Assembly (NCBI RefSeq): GCF_900115305.1 | Contig: NZ_FOVW01000003.1 | Coordinates: 124,001 to 188,000 of the forward strand | Direction of reading: 5' to 3' | DNA length: 64,000 nucleotides | Source of the DNA: Algoriphagus ornithinivorans | Lineage (GTDB): Bacteria; Bacteroidota; Bacteroidia; Cytophagales; Cyclobacteriaceae | Part shown: positions 25,727 through 35,574 of the stretch, piece by piece | Numbering within the stretch: position 1 is the first letter of the stretch | Layout of the letters: the number at the start of each line of letters is the position of its first letter | Made by a program: the position numbers and the translations under genes | The notes under the pieces: model-generated | Told to the model about the DNA's origin: nothing | Database searches by the model: none | Seen by the model: only the letters and a program-made list of their open reading frames with translations

Positions 25727-26848
25727 ATGAAATATACCCAGTATTTATTTGTAATAACTTTACTTTTCTCTCTTTTTTCTTGCGATAATTCATCGGAAGA
25801 AAATATTCCCTCAATCGTTCTAGATAAGCTTACTCAGGTCGACAAAAAAAATTTAGAAATTCGAGATATTATTCCTCTTGAAACGCGCTCTGAGAACTTA
25901 ATGGGCCTAGATATCCGTGCCAGATTTGACCGGTCTTTCTTTTATTTGATGGATGAGAATTCGAAAGATGCGATTCATTTTTTTGACAAAAATGGGAACT
26001 ACCGTGGTAGTCAAGGACAAGTTGGTGAGGGGCCTGGCACCTTACAAAAACTAGATGACTTTTTTATCAACCCCGATGGCAATATAGAAGTCCTTTCTGG
26101 TATAGGAGATCGCGCTACAGTTTATAATATCTCAGAGTCTGGCGAGTTAAATAAAGTTTTTGAAACAAATTATTTAGCAAGTTCTTTTACCAAATTGCCA
26201 TCCGGGGAATATCTGTTTTATGGAAGTTATAATCTTCCTTTTACTGAGTTTCGCTTAGTAAAAACTGATTCAGAAGGAAAAGTGATCTCTTCTTTTTTGG
26301 AGAACACTTACAAAAACAAACTTTTGCCAATGACGGAGCGCAATTTCTTCAGAAACGGAAAAGATCTGCATATCATTGAGTCTTTTCAGCCCTATGTTTA
26401 CAGCTTTCAAAATGACACTTTAGAAAAGGTGATTCAAATGGATTTTGGCTCATATTCGATTCCCGAATATTTTTGGCAGGAGGATATTATGGATAGTTTT
26501 GGGAAATTGAGTGAAACTGGATTTGCCAATATACACGGGGTATTTGAGGATGAAAATTTAATGCTTCTCAGCATTCATATTCAAAAACCAGAAGGCGTCT
26601 TCAAGGACTTGGTGTTTATCGACAAAAATACGGACAAAGTCAAAAAAATATCCACCAACCGGAATGAAGAAATGCTCTATCATAATCCTATTGGGATTGA
26701 AGAGGGACAAATCATGTTTTTGACTTATCGTTCTGTGATTTTGAAAGAGCTGTCCAAAACCCAATTGGACCAAATCTATTCTCAAATTCCTGAGATGGAA
26801 TTTGATTATCCAGTAATTCTTCAAACCAAGATCCAATTTGATGAATAA
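25727..26848 (+). CDS. 6-bladed beta-propeller lipoprotein
   Basis: A 373-residue lipoprotein (MKYTQYLFVITLLFSLFSC). The ATG at 25727 is chosen because it opens this signal. The body has the repeating blade pattern of the Bacteroidota 6-bladed propeller family (DUF5128/BF3164-like): IPLETRSENLMG, the blade ending DAIHFFDKNGNYRGSQG, then VGEGPGTLQKLDDFFINP, and similar later turns. Such proteins are thought to bind ligands outside the cell. Its last codons overlap the start of the CPDC lipoprotein by 8 bases, so at least these two are translated together. Confidence 0.8.
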   Translation: MKYTQYLFVITLLFSLFSCDNSSEENIPSIVLDKLTQVDKKNLEIRDIIPLETRSENLMGLDIRARFDRSFFYLMDENSKDAIHFFDKNGNYRGSQGQVGEGPGTLQKLDDFFINPDGNIEVLSGIGDRATVYNISESGELNKVFETNYLASSFTKLPSGEYLFYGSYNLPFTEFRLVKTDSEGKVISSFLENTYKNKLLPMTERNFFRNGKDLHIIESFQPYVYSFQNDTLEKVIQMDFGSYSIPEYFWQEDIMDSFGKLSETGFANIHGVFEDENLMLLSIHIQKPEGVFKDLVFIDKNTDKVKKISTNRNEEMLYHNPIGIEEGQIMFLTYRSVILKELSKTQLDQIYSQIPEMEFDYPVILQTKIQFDE

Positions 26849-27371
26849 AGTTTTAATCTGTTTTTTCTTGTTTTGTCTTCTCTTTGCATGTCAAAAAAAA
26901 CTGGAGAAAATGATTTTTCCTGATAATCTGGAAATCATTCATCAGGGTAATCCCACTTGTCCAGACTGCAACGAGAAAGCTGTTTTTTATGTAAATATTG
27001 CTAAGAGTTCCACCTATTTATTTACCGATAATATTGTGAATTGGAAGGATTTTGCGGCATCCTACCCGGATCTTTCCGTGATTGTTTATTTAGGAGGAAA
27101 AGGGAAAGATGGCAAAAATAGTCCTGATCAGCTTCGTTCTTTTTTCAAAAGGCAAGATTTTCCCTATCCAGTATACTTGGATCCTGAAGACCAATTTTTT
27201 CAAATAAATCAGCTAGACAACGTCGATTTGGAATATAAGACCGTACTCCATTTTTTGGTCGAAGAAAACCAGATATTAGATTTATACGAATTTGGGGATC
27301 CCAATTATCGAGTGAGCCAATTGGAAAAATATTTTGGAATGAAGCCAAAAAATAGCTCGCAAGTTCTGTAA
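26841..27371 (+). CDS. Thioredoxin-like lipoprotein with CPDC motif
   Basis: A 176-residue lipoprotein (MNKVLICFFLFCLLFAC) starting at ATG 26841, overlapping the propeller gene. A CPDC pair in HQGNPTCPDCNEKAVFYV and a later LSVIVYLGGKGKDG...FPYPVYLDPEDQF segment give the outline of a thioredoxin or peroxiredoxin-like fold. If redox active it could form or reshuffle the disulfides of the Cys-rich peptide encoded two genes upstream. That link is inference from gene order. Confidence 0.6.
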   Translation: MNKVLICFFLFCLLFACQKKLEKMIFPDNLEIIHQGNPTCPDCNEKAVFYVNIAKSSTYLFTDNIVNWKDFAASYPDLSVIVYLGGKGKDGKNSPDQLRSFFKRQDFPYPVYLDPEDQFFQINQLDNVDLEYKTVLHFLVEENQILDLYEFGDPNYRVSQLEKYFGMKPKNSSQVL

Positions 27372-27532
27372 AAATAAAAAAATCGACTTTTGTTTATTCT
27401 CAAATTTATCATGGAACCTTGGCATCACATTTTCAGATCTATGTAAGGAATTTTGCATCCTATCCCCTTTTTTAGTTATTTGCTAATGACCCATTAGCCG
27501 CACTATTTTTTTCAAACCTTAGTTAAGACCTT

Positions 27533-29314
27533 ATGAGCAAACATACCTATGACTCCGGCCTGATCGGTAACTGTGCCTATATCGCCCATATCGAAAAAGA
27601 CACCAATATTTCCTGGCTTTGCATGCCCCGATTTGATTCGGATTTTATTTTTGGTGGAATGCTGGACCGAAAAAAAGGCGGAAAATTTACCGTACTGCCA
27701 GAATCCGGAGATTATACTTCCACACAAACTTATGTGGAGAACACCAACATTCTCGAAACGATTGTAAGAAATGGAAGTGATAGCTATAAGGTAACGGACT
27801 TTGCACCGCGCTTCAAAAACTATGATAGATACTATAAGCCTCTGATGCTGATTCGTAAGGTGGAGCCTATTTCTGGATCACCAAAGATAAGAATCGAGTG
27901 TCAGCCTGTAACTGAGCGGGGTCAGATTCAGCTTACTCCAAGTCAAGGCAGCAATCATATCAGATACATGGGAATTGATCAGGAGTTGAGACTCACCACC
28001 AATGCTCCACTGACTTACGTCTGCGAAAAAAAGTCCTTTGCTCTCCAGAGACCCGTTTACCTGGTTCTTACCTACGGAAGACCATTAGAAGCACCGATAG
28101 AATCTACCTCAGAGCGATTCTTGCAATCCACCCGTGAGTACTGGCAAGCTTGGGTCAAATCTACCAGCATCCCTAATTTTCACCAAAGACTGGTTTTGAG
28201 ATCCGCTTTGATTCTGAAAATTCACCAATTTGAAGATACCGGAGCGATTATCGCAGCTTCAACCACTTCATTACCTGAATCCCCCGGTTCTACCAGAAAC
28301 TGGGATTACCGCTATTGCTGGATTCGTGATACCTACTATACCCTGACCTGTTTCAACAGTCTGGGACACTTTGAAGAGTTAGAAAAGTATTTTGAATACA
28401 TCCAAAATCTACCTGTTGGGCCTGAAGGTAGATATCAGCCACTGTACTCTATTTCGGGTCATGGATTGCTGGTTGAGGAAATATCTGATTTGGATGGATA
28501 CTTAGGCAATAAGCCCGTAAGATTTGGTAATCAAGCCTATACCCATATTCAGAATGATCTCTATGGTCAGGTTTTGGTTTCTTTGCTTCCCCTATACTCT
28601 GATCATAGATTTACAGAGTCTGAGCGGAGTCACTCTGAGCCCATGATTATGAATCTTTTGGATAAGATTGAGGCTACCATGCATGAGAAAGATGCAGGAT
28701 TGTGGGAATTCAGAAATCTGGCTCAAGAGCATTGTTATACCTTTTTATTTCACTGGGCAGGCGCCTGTGCTGCCGCAAAAATCGGTATTCGAATGAAGAA
28801 TGAAGCGATGTATCAAAAAGCCATAGCACTTCGGGAAGAGGCAGTGAAAAAGATTGAGGCCTGTTATTTACCTGATAAAAAAGCATACGCTCAGGCAATA
28901 GGAGCCCAACATATGGATGCCTCGACTCTGCAATTAATTACCATGGGTTATTTCGGAGACGATCTGGAGCGGGCCAACAATCACTTGAAGCAATTGGAGA
29001 AGGAACTGTTGGCAAAGGATTTTCTTTTCTATCGCTATAAGCACATGGATGATTTTGGTGTGCCTGAAACCACGTTTTTGATCTGTGCATTTTGGTATAT
29101 CGAAGCACTGGCTTGTGTAAATAGATTGGATGAGGCCATTCAGGGATTTGAAACTTTGACCAAGTATTGCAATCATTTGAATCTGTTTTCGGAGGATGTG
29201 GATCAGGCTACAGGAAGCCAATGGGGAAATTTCCCGCAGGCTTATTCTCATGTGGGTTTGATGAATGCTGCATTTAGGATAGGAAAGAGATTGGATATGC
29301 CGAATTTTCTGTAA
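27533..29314 (+). CDS. GH15 family glycoside hydrolase (glucoamylase/trehalase type)
   Basis: A 593-residue cytoplasmic enzyme without a signal peptide. The N-terminal GH15 beta-sandwich is marked by SGLIGNCAYIAHIEKDTNISWLCMPRFDS, and the catalytic barrel by NWDYRYCWIRDTYYTL near residue 260 and ATGSQWGNFPQAYSHVGLMNAA near the end. Members hydrolyse glucan chain ends or trehalose. A trehalose-6-phosphate synthase/phosphatase lies 3.9 kb away, so trehalase activity is an attractive guess; glucoamylase or dextranase are the alternatives. It is a single-gene unit. Confidence 0.9.
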   Translation: MSKHTYDSGLIGNCAYIAHIEKDTNISWLCMPRFDSDFIFGGMLDRKKGGKFTVLPESGDYTSTQTYVENTNILETIVRNGSDSYKVTDFAPRFKNYDRYYKPLMLIRKVEPISGSPKIRIECQPVTERGQIQLTPSQGSNHIRYMGIDQELRLTTNAPLTYVCEKKSFALQRPVYLVLTYGRPLEAPIESTSERFLQSTREYWQAWVKSTSIPNFHQRLVLRSALILKIHQFEDTGAIIAASTTSLPESPGSTRNWDYRYCWIRDTYYTLTCFNSLGHFEELEKYFEYIQNLPVGPEGRYQPLYSISGHGLLVEEISDLDGYLGNKPVRFGNQAYTHIQNDLYGQVLVSLLPLYSDHRFTESERSHSEPMIMNLLDKIEATMHEKDAGLWEFRNLAQEHCYTFLFHWAGACAAAKIGIRMKNEAMYQKAIALREEAVKKIEACYLPDKKAYAQAIGAQHMDASTLQLITMGYFGDDLERANNHLKQLEKELLAKDFLFYRYKHMDDFGVPETTFLICAFWYIEALACVNRLDEAIQGFETLTKYCNHLNLFSEDVDQATGSQWGNFPQAYSHVGLMNAAFRIGKRLDMPNFL

Positions 29315-29329
29315 TGCTTATTTTTTCAC

Positions 29330-30790
29330 CCGAGAAGAATAGTAGGCAGTTGGCAGTAAGCAGTTGGCTGTAGCAGTTTGGAACTCTTGCGAGTCATAAA
29401 TAATGCCGTCACCGCGAGGAACGAAGCGGTCTCATCAAAGTTAGAACTTGAAATAAATCTTCGCGACTTTGCCTCTTGGCGGGAGAAATTAATCCCGCAA
29501 AGAATGGAAGAAGCAAAGTTTGAAATTGAAAGCAAGTGCTTATTTCAGGAGGCGAAGCCGACTTTATTTCGCGAAGCGTATTTCGATTTATTTCTTTATT
29601 TCAAAGCCAGTACTTTCAAATTCTTCCATACCTACGGCATGGAGGGGATCGTCTTTTCATTTTACTACCTAGCTTGAATCCCTAGGGGATTTACTTTACT
29701 CAACAATATGTCTTCGCGCCTTGGCCTCTTGGGAGAGATTTTATTTCCCGCAAAGAATGGAAGAGGCGAAGAACAGTAGGCAGAAGCAGTAGGCAGTAGG
29801 CAGTTGGCTCTAGCAGTTTGGAACTCTTGCGAGTCATAAATAATGCCGTCGCCGCGAGGAACGAAGCGGTCTCATCAAAGTTAGGGCTTGAAATAAATCT
29901 TCGCGACTTTGCCTCTTGGTGGGAGAAATTAATCCCGCAAAGAATGGAAGAGGCGAAGAATAGTAGGCAGAGGCAGTAGGCAGTAGGCAGTTGGCTCTAG
30001 CAGTTTGGAACTCTTGCGAGTCATAAATAATGCCGTCACCGCGAGGAATGAAGCGGTATCATCAAAGTTAGGGCTTGAAATAAATCTTCGCGACTTTGCC
30101 TCTTGGCGGGAGAATTTATTTCAGAAGGCGAAGCCGACTTTATTTCGCGTAGTGTATTTCAATTGTATTTCTTAATAGCAGAAGCTATTACTTTCAAATT
30201 CTTCCATACCTACGGCATGGAGGGGATCCTCTTTTCATTTTACTACCTAGCTTGAATCCCTACGGGATTTACTTTACTCAACAATATGTCTTCGCGCCTT
30301 GGCCTCTTTGCGAGAGACTTTATTTCCCGCAAAGAATGGAAGAGGCGAAGAACAGTAGGCAGAAGCAGTAGGCAGTTTGCAATTAAATTATAAATAGAGG
30401 CGTCACCGCGAGGAACGAAGCGGTCTCATCAAAGCTAGAACTTGAAATAAATCTTTGCGACTTTGCCTCTTGGCGAGAGAAATTATATCCCGCAAAGAAT
30501 GGAAGAAGCAAAGTTTGAAATTGAAAGCAAGCGCTTATTTCAGGAGGCAAAGCCGACTCTAATTCGCGTAGCGTATTTCGATTTATTTCTTTATTTCTAA
30601 GACAGAACTTTCAAATTCTTCCATACCTACGGCATGGAGGAAATCTTCTTTACATTTTACTACCTAGCTTAAATCCCTACGGGATTTACTTTGACTCTCA
30701 AATCAATCATTGCGTTGCTGCGCCGCTGCGAGAGATTTATTCTATGAATAGAATCCGACCATCTTTCAAAATATTCTAGTAGCTAGCACT
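29330..30790. repeat. Composite intergenic repeat array, first cluster
   Basis: About 1.4 kb without a gene, built from shuffled copies of a few modules. A: runs of GTAGGCAG-type words followed by a stretch with CACCGCGAGGAACGAAGCGG (from 29377, 29819, 30005 and 30378). B: a hairpin-forming stretch with GCCTCTT/AAGAGGC and GCGGGA/TCCCGC arms. C: a stretch ending in TTTCGCGAAGCGTATTTCG. D: CCATACCTACGGCATGG (29626, 30204, 30621). E: AATCCCTACGGGATT. Open frames inside are by-products of the repeats. Confidence 0.85.
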
Positions 30791-30822
30791 TCTATCTCGT
30801 AGATTCGTGAAAAATTTGAACT

Positions 30823-31644
30823 ATGCTTTCCAAACGCCTTTATTTAGTCTTATTGATTTTTTCTAATCTAACCTTGCTTTCATGCAAAAGGGATATTTAT
30901 CATCAAAACAATAAGGCCCACCAAAAACAGGTGAAAGAAGCCACTTCGGCTTTATTAGAGGTTCCTAAAACTAAAATCAAATCCCCCAGAGATACAACAG
31001 TCTTGAATGATCGGTGGGTAGGCACCACCAATTTTAGCATTCGCAGGCCAAACTTTGTGGTAATCCATCATACCGCGCAGGATTCTTTAGCTCAAACCAT
31101 TAAAACTTTTACTCTTACCCGAACACAGGTGAGTAGTCACTATGTGATAGGAAGAGATGGAACAGTGGTGCAAATGCTGAATGATTATTTACGATCCTGG
31201 CATGCGGGAAGAGGGAGATGGGGAAATGATACAGATTTGAACTCATCCTCTATAGGAATCGAGTTGGATAATAATGGTTCGGAATATTTTCCTGATGAGC
31301 AAATTGAAAGCCTGATCAAGGTCCTGAAGTCGCTGAAAGAAAAATATAACATCCCTACCGCCAATTTTATTGGTCATGCGGATTTGGCACCGGGAAGGAA
31401 AGTTGATCCCAGTGTTTATTTCCCATGGAAAAGATTGTCTGAGGCTGGATTTGGTTATTGGTATGATGAAAAATTACTACAAGCTGAATATGAAGGGAAA
31501 CTTCCTGAAAACTTCAATGCTTTGGATGCTTTGAGGATCATTGGTTACGATATAAGTAATCATCAGGCTGCTATTCAATCATTTAAAATTCACTTTACCA
31601 AGGAGAATATCAATAGTCCGAATTTAGTCATCTGGATATGCTGA
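30823..31644 (+). CDS. N-acetylmuramoyl-L-alanine amidase (AmiD type) lipoprotein
   Basis: A lipoprotein (signal ending in LTLLSC) with an amidase_2 domain. Zinc-site residues are His82 in VVIHHTAQD, His185 and Asp195 in GHADLAPGRKVDPS; SHYVIGRDGTVVQM and SWHAGRGRW complete the fold. It cleaves the bond between N-acetylmuramate and the stem peptide, probably for wall recycling at the outer membrane. The 273-residue reading ends in VIWIC, but the other frame from 31629 reads HLDMLIIYDLYLKYR and stops at 31674-31676, the C-terminal end I would expect for this family. A one-base loss near 31625 would explain it. Confidence 0.85.
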   Translation: MLSKRLYLVLLIFSNLTLLSCKRDIYHQNNKAHQKQVKEATSALLEVPKTKIKSPRDTTVLNDRWVGTTNFSIRRPNFVVIHHTAQDSLAQTIKTFTLTRTQVSSHYVIGRDGTVVQMLNDYLRSWHAGRGRWGNDTDLNSSSIGIELDNNGSEYFPDEQIESLIKVLKSLKEKYNIPTANFIGHADLAPGRKVDPSVYFPWKRLSEAGFGYWYDEKLLQAEYEGKLPENFNALDALRIIGYDISNHQAAIQSFKIHFTKENINSPNLVIWIC

Positions 31645-31679
31645 TTATCTATGACTTGTATTTGAAGTATAGGTAAGTT

Positions 31680-33176
31680 AAGACTCCCGCAAAGAGAAGT
31701 AGGCAGAAGCAGTAGGCAGTTTGCAATTAAATTATAAATAGAGGCGTCATCGCGAGAAACGAAGCGGTCTCATCAAGGTTAAGACTTCAAATAAATCTTT
31801 GCGCCTTTGCCTCTTGGCGGGAGAAATTAATCCCGCAAAGAATGGAAGAAGCAAAGTTTGAAACTGAAAGCAAGCGCTTATTTCAGGAGGCAAAGCCGAC
31901 TTTATTTCTCGAAGCTGTTTTTCCACCGTATTTCTTTTGCTACAGAGGCCGTTACCTCCAAATTCTTCCATACCTACGGCATGGAGGAGATCCTCTTTAT
32001 ATTTTGCTACCAAGCTTAAATCCCTACGGGATTTATTTTACTCTCCAATATATCTTTGCGCCTTTGCCTCTTGGCGGGAGAAATTAATCCCCAAAGAATA
32101 GAAGAAGCAAAGTTTGAAATTGAAAGCAAACGCTTATTTCAGGAAGCAAAGCCGACTCTATTTCGCGTAGCGTATTTCGATTTATTTCTTTATTTCATAG
32201 CCCGTATTTCCAAATTCTTCCATACCTACGGCATGGAGGAAATCTTCTTTCTTTACATTTTGCTACCAAGCTTGAATCCCTATGGGATTTATTTCGACTC
32301 TCAAATAAATCTTTGCGACTTGGCCACTTTGCGAGAGAAATTATATCCCGCAAAGAATGGAAGAAGCAAAGTTTGAAATTGAAAGCAAGCGCTTATTTCA
32401 GGAGGCAAAGCCGACTCTAATTCGCGTAGCGTATTTCGATTTATTTCTTTATTTCTAAGACAGAACTTTCAAATTCTTCCATACCTACGGCATGGAAGGG
32501 ATCCTCCTTACATTTTGCTACCTGGCTTGAATCCCTACGGGATTATGATTACTCCAAAAAAGATCTTTGCACCTTGGCCACATTGCGGGAGAAATTATAT
32601 CCAGCAAAAAGTAGAAGAAGCGAAGAATAGTAGGCAGTTTGGGACTCTTGCGAGTCATAAATAATGCAGTCACCGCGAGAAACGAAGCGGTCTCATAAAA
32701 GTTAGGACTTGAAATAAATCTTTGCGACTTGGCCACTTTGCGAGAGATTTTATTTCAGGAGGAGAAGCCGACTTTATTTCGCGAAGCTGTTTTTCCACCG
32801 TATTTCTTTTGCTACAAAGGCCGTTACCTCCAAATTCTTCCATACCTACGGCATGGAGGAAACCTTATTTACATTTTGCTACCAAGCTTGAATCCCTACG
32901 GGATTTATCTTACTCACAAATAAATCTTTGCGCCTTGGCCTCTTTGCGAGAGAATTTATTTCAGGAAGCGAAGCCGACTTTATTTCGCGAAGCGTATTTC
33001 GATTTATTTCTTTATTTCATAGCCCGTATTTCCAAATTCTTCCATACCTACGGCATGGAGGGGATCCTCTTTACATTTTGCTACCAAGCTCAAATCCCTA
33101 CGGGATTTACCTTACTCACCAAAAATTCTTCGCGACTTGGCCTCTTTGCGGGAGAATTTATTTCGCGAAGCGTATT
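31680..33176. repeat. Composite intergenic repeat array, second cluster
   Basis: The same modules as in the first cluster, in a different order. The CCATACCTACGGCATGG block occurs at 31968, 32220, 32479, 32840 and 33042; the CCGCGAG/GAAGCGG block near 31747 and 32673. Spacing of the first block is 252, 259, 361 and 202 bases, so the array is not a regular tandem. The last copy runs up to the end of the trehalose synthase gene and touches its stop codon. Short protein-like frames inside repeat the same residues and are not genes. Confidence 0.85.
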
Positions 33177-35351
33177 TCACTGAATCAATTTACCCAAGAG
33201 ATTTCTCACTTGTCTAAAGGACTTGATATTATAATTAGCTTGGGTATAAGCATAACCAACCCTGATTGAATAGGCATTTTTCGGCATTGCCTTAAATGTG
33301 TCCTCATCCGTCCAATCATCACCGATAGCCAAGATAAAGTCATATTCATTGCCCTTCATCATGGCAGTAGCAGCTCGACCCTTATTGATATCAGGACGTT
33401 TGATCTCCAAGACCATATTTCCTTCTAAGACCTGTAAATTATGTCCTCTGGCCATATATTTCAAATGACTAAAGAGCTCTCTCATTCGCAGATCTCCTAA
33501 GCCACTTTCTACCTTTCTGTAATGCCAAACTAGGGAATGATGTTTCTCTTCTATGAAAGCTCCGGGAGTTCGCAAAACATAATATTCCATGACAGAACGA
33601 ATATCTTCCTTCCAGGAATCATCCACATCGGCATAAAGCTCCCAGTCACCTTTATTCTCTTTATGCTTCACCCATACCCCATGCTCCGCAATCATGTCCA
33701 CATGAAAGCCTTTGAACCAAGTTCCCAAAGTATCTTTATCTCTTCCAGAGATAATTACCACCTGTGCTTTTTGGCTCAAACCTTTCACGATAGCTTTTAA
33801 TTCAGCATCTGGTTTGGCATCCTGAGGATTAGCTACAAAGCCAGTTAAGGTACCGTCGTAATCTAGGAATAAAACAGGCTTTTTAGCCTCTTTGAAGCTT
33901 TTCTGAATTTCATTAATGACTTTGGTATCAACGTCCTTAGACGTCAATTCAGCTTGCTTTTGCTTGACATGTTCGATTCTATCCATGAACACTTTAACCC
34001 ACTGAAAAATATCATACTTTTTGAGGCTTTCCTGCATAGATGAGATACGGGCCTTTTGCTCTGCAGGCTTCATGGTCAATGCTTCATAAATGGCATCTAC
34101 CACGCCCTGTTGATCATTAGGGTTGACTAAAACTGCGTCCTGTAACTCCTTGGATGCTCCAGCCATTTCTGACAAAATAAGCACCCCGGTTTGGTCAGTT
34201 TTGCTTGCTACGAACTCCTTACAAACCAGATTCATTCCATCTCTCAATGGAGTCACCAAAGCAATATCAGACATGCTATAGAATGCACTCAATTCCTCAA
34301 ATGGGAATCCTCTGTAGAAGTAATGAACTGGTACCCAATTCAACGTAGAGTAATCAGAATTCATCCGACCAACCAACAAATCAATCTCTTCTTTCAGCTC
34401 TTTGTACGACTGAACTTTGTCTCTGCTCGGCACCACAATCATGATCATCGAGACTTTGCCATGCAGCTCCTTATGGTCTTTCAGCAATTTATTGAATGCT
34501 TCCAGGCGCTGAGGAATTCCTTTGGAATAATCCAATCTATCAATGGTGATGATCAGCTTCTGATCAGCCACTTGCTTTCTAAATTCCTTGACAATATTCT
34601 GCGTTTTTTTGCTTTTAGCCTGCTTCGCAAATTTGTCATAATCAATCCCCATTGGGAAAGAGTCTACATTGATAATGCGATTTTCTGCCTGGATATAGCC
34701 GCTTTCGCTGGACATCCCTGTGATTCTACCCACCGCACTCAGGAAGTGACGCATATCATCATATGTATGGAAACCTATCAAATCTGCTCCACAGACGCCC
34801 TCGAGCAATTCTCTTCTCCAAGGAATCATTCGGATGATTTCATAAGAAGGAAATGGAATATGCTGAAAAAATGCAATCGTAGCATTTGGCAAAACCTCTC
34901 TCAGCATTTTGGGCAAGAGCAAAAGCTGATAATCATGCACCCAAATGGTATCGTCTGGATCAGCTTTTTTTAATATTGCTTCACAAAATTTTTCATTTAC
35001 CCTTTTATATGCTTCCCAATGCTCTGCATTGTAAACCATGTATTGAGTAAAATAGTGAAAAGCAGGCCAGAGGGTTTCGTTGCTAAAGCCTTCATAAAAC
35101 TGCTCCACATCTTCCTTCGAAAGGAAAACCGGTGCCATTTTCAAATCATGAAGCTCCAGAATGATTTCAGCCCGCTGTTCGGGATCATCTACAGTATTTC
35201 CTGGCCAGCCAATCCAGATGTTTTCTCCTGATTTATAAATGGATCCCAGGCCGGTAGCTAATCCTCCTGCTGAAGGTTTGAATTCGAAGCGTCCATTTCT
35301 ATGACGCAAGGAAATAGGTAGTCTATTGGATACAATGATGGTTTTTGCCAT
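33177..35351 (-). CDS. Bifunctional trehalose-6-phosphate synthase/phosphatase
   Basis: A 724-residue fusion. The N-terminal GT20 synthase (residues about 1-480; [42 protein letters not shown]) makes trehalose-6-phosphate from a nucleotide-glucose donor and glucose-6-phosphate. The C-terminal HAD phosphatase (about 490-724; [11 protein letters not shown] near 495, [22 protein letters not shown] near 676) removes the phosphate. This fused form is common in Bacteroidota. It is a single gene whose last codons abut the repeat array. Trehalose is a stress and osmotic protectant. Confidence 0.95.
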   Translation of the reverse strand: MAKTIIVSNRLPISLRHRNGRFEFKPSAGGLATGLGSIYKSGENIWIGWPGNTVDDPEQRAEIILELHDLKMAPVFLSKEDVEQFYEGFSNETLWPAFHYFTQYMVYNAEHWEAYKRVNEKFCEAILKKADPDDTIWVHDYQLLLLPKMLREVLPNATIAFFQHIPFPSYEIIRMIPWRRELLEGVCGADLIGFHTYDDMRHFLSAVGRITGMSSESGYIQAENRIINVDSFPMGIDYDKFAKQAKSKKTQNIVKEFRKQVADQKLIITIDRLDYSKGIPQRLEAFNKLLKDHKELHGKVSMIMIVVPSRDKVQSYKELKEEIDLLVGRMNSDYSTLNWVPVHYFYRGFPFEELSAFYSMSDIALVTPLRDGMNLVCKEFVASKTDQTGVLILSEMAGASKELQDAVLVNPNDQQGVVDAIYEALTMKPAEQKARISSMQESLKKYDIFQWVKVFMDRIEHVKQKQAELTSKDVDTKVINEIQKSFKEAKKPVLFLDYDGTLTGFVANPQDAKPDAELKAIVKGLSQKAQVVIISGRDKDTLGTWFKGFHVDMIAEHGVWVKHKENKGDWELYADVDDSWKEDIRSVMEYYVLRTPGAFIEEKHHSLVWHYRKVESGLGDLRMRELFSHLKYMARGHNLQVLEGNMVLEIKRPDINKGRAATAMMKGNEYDFILAIGDDWTDEDTFKAMPKNAYSIRVGYAYTQANYNIKSFRQVRNLLGKLIQ

Positions 35352-35515
35352 GGTAGGTTTAGGTTAAAAACATGAAAGGAATAAATCCTTAACAAAAAGG
35401 TGATAGCTAAATATAAGCAAAAAGGGAGTAAAATTGAGCCCCATTTTTAGATTTCATCTTTCCTTAACCTATGCTTATTGATGAAAAAGTATTTTGAAAT
35501 AAAAATAAATAGGGC

Positions 35516-35551
35516 ACTAAAAACAAAAGCCCCGGGATTTCCCGAGGCTTT
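35516..35551 (-). terminator. Rho-independent terminator of metK
   Basis: A long stem (AAAGCCCCGGG at 35526-35536, CCCGAGGCTTT at 35541-35551) with a 4-base loop and one mismatch that becomes a G-U pair on the minus strand. A T-rich run follows on that strand, placing it at the end of metK. Confidence 0.8.
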
Positions 35552-35574
35552 GCGATTATATTTTTTGAGTTGGA

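Noticed and set aside
29330..33180. Regular-looking repeats that might be a CRISPR array
   Set aside because: Unit lengths vary (about 200-580 bases), spacers are themselves repeated, and no cas gene is present.
31842..33269. Several protein-like open frames inside the repeat arrays
   Set aside because: They translate the same repeat modules again and again, have no consistent start and change frame between copies.
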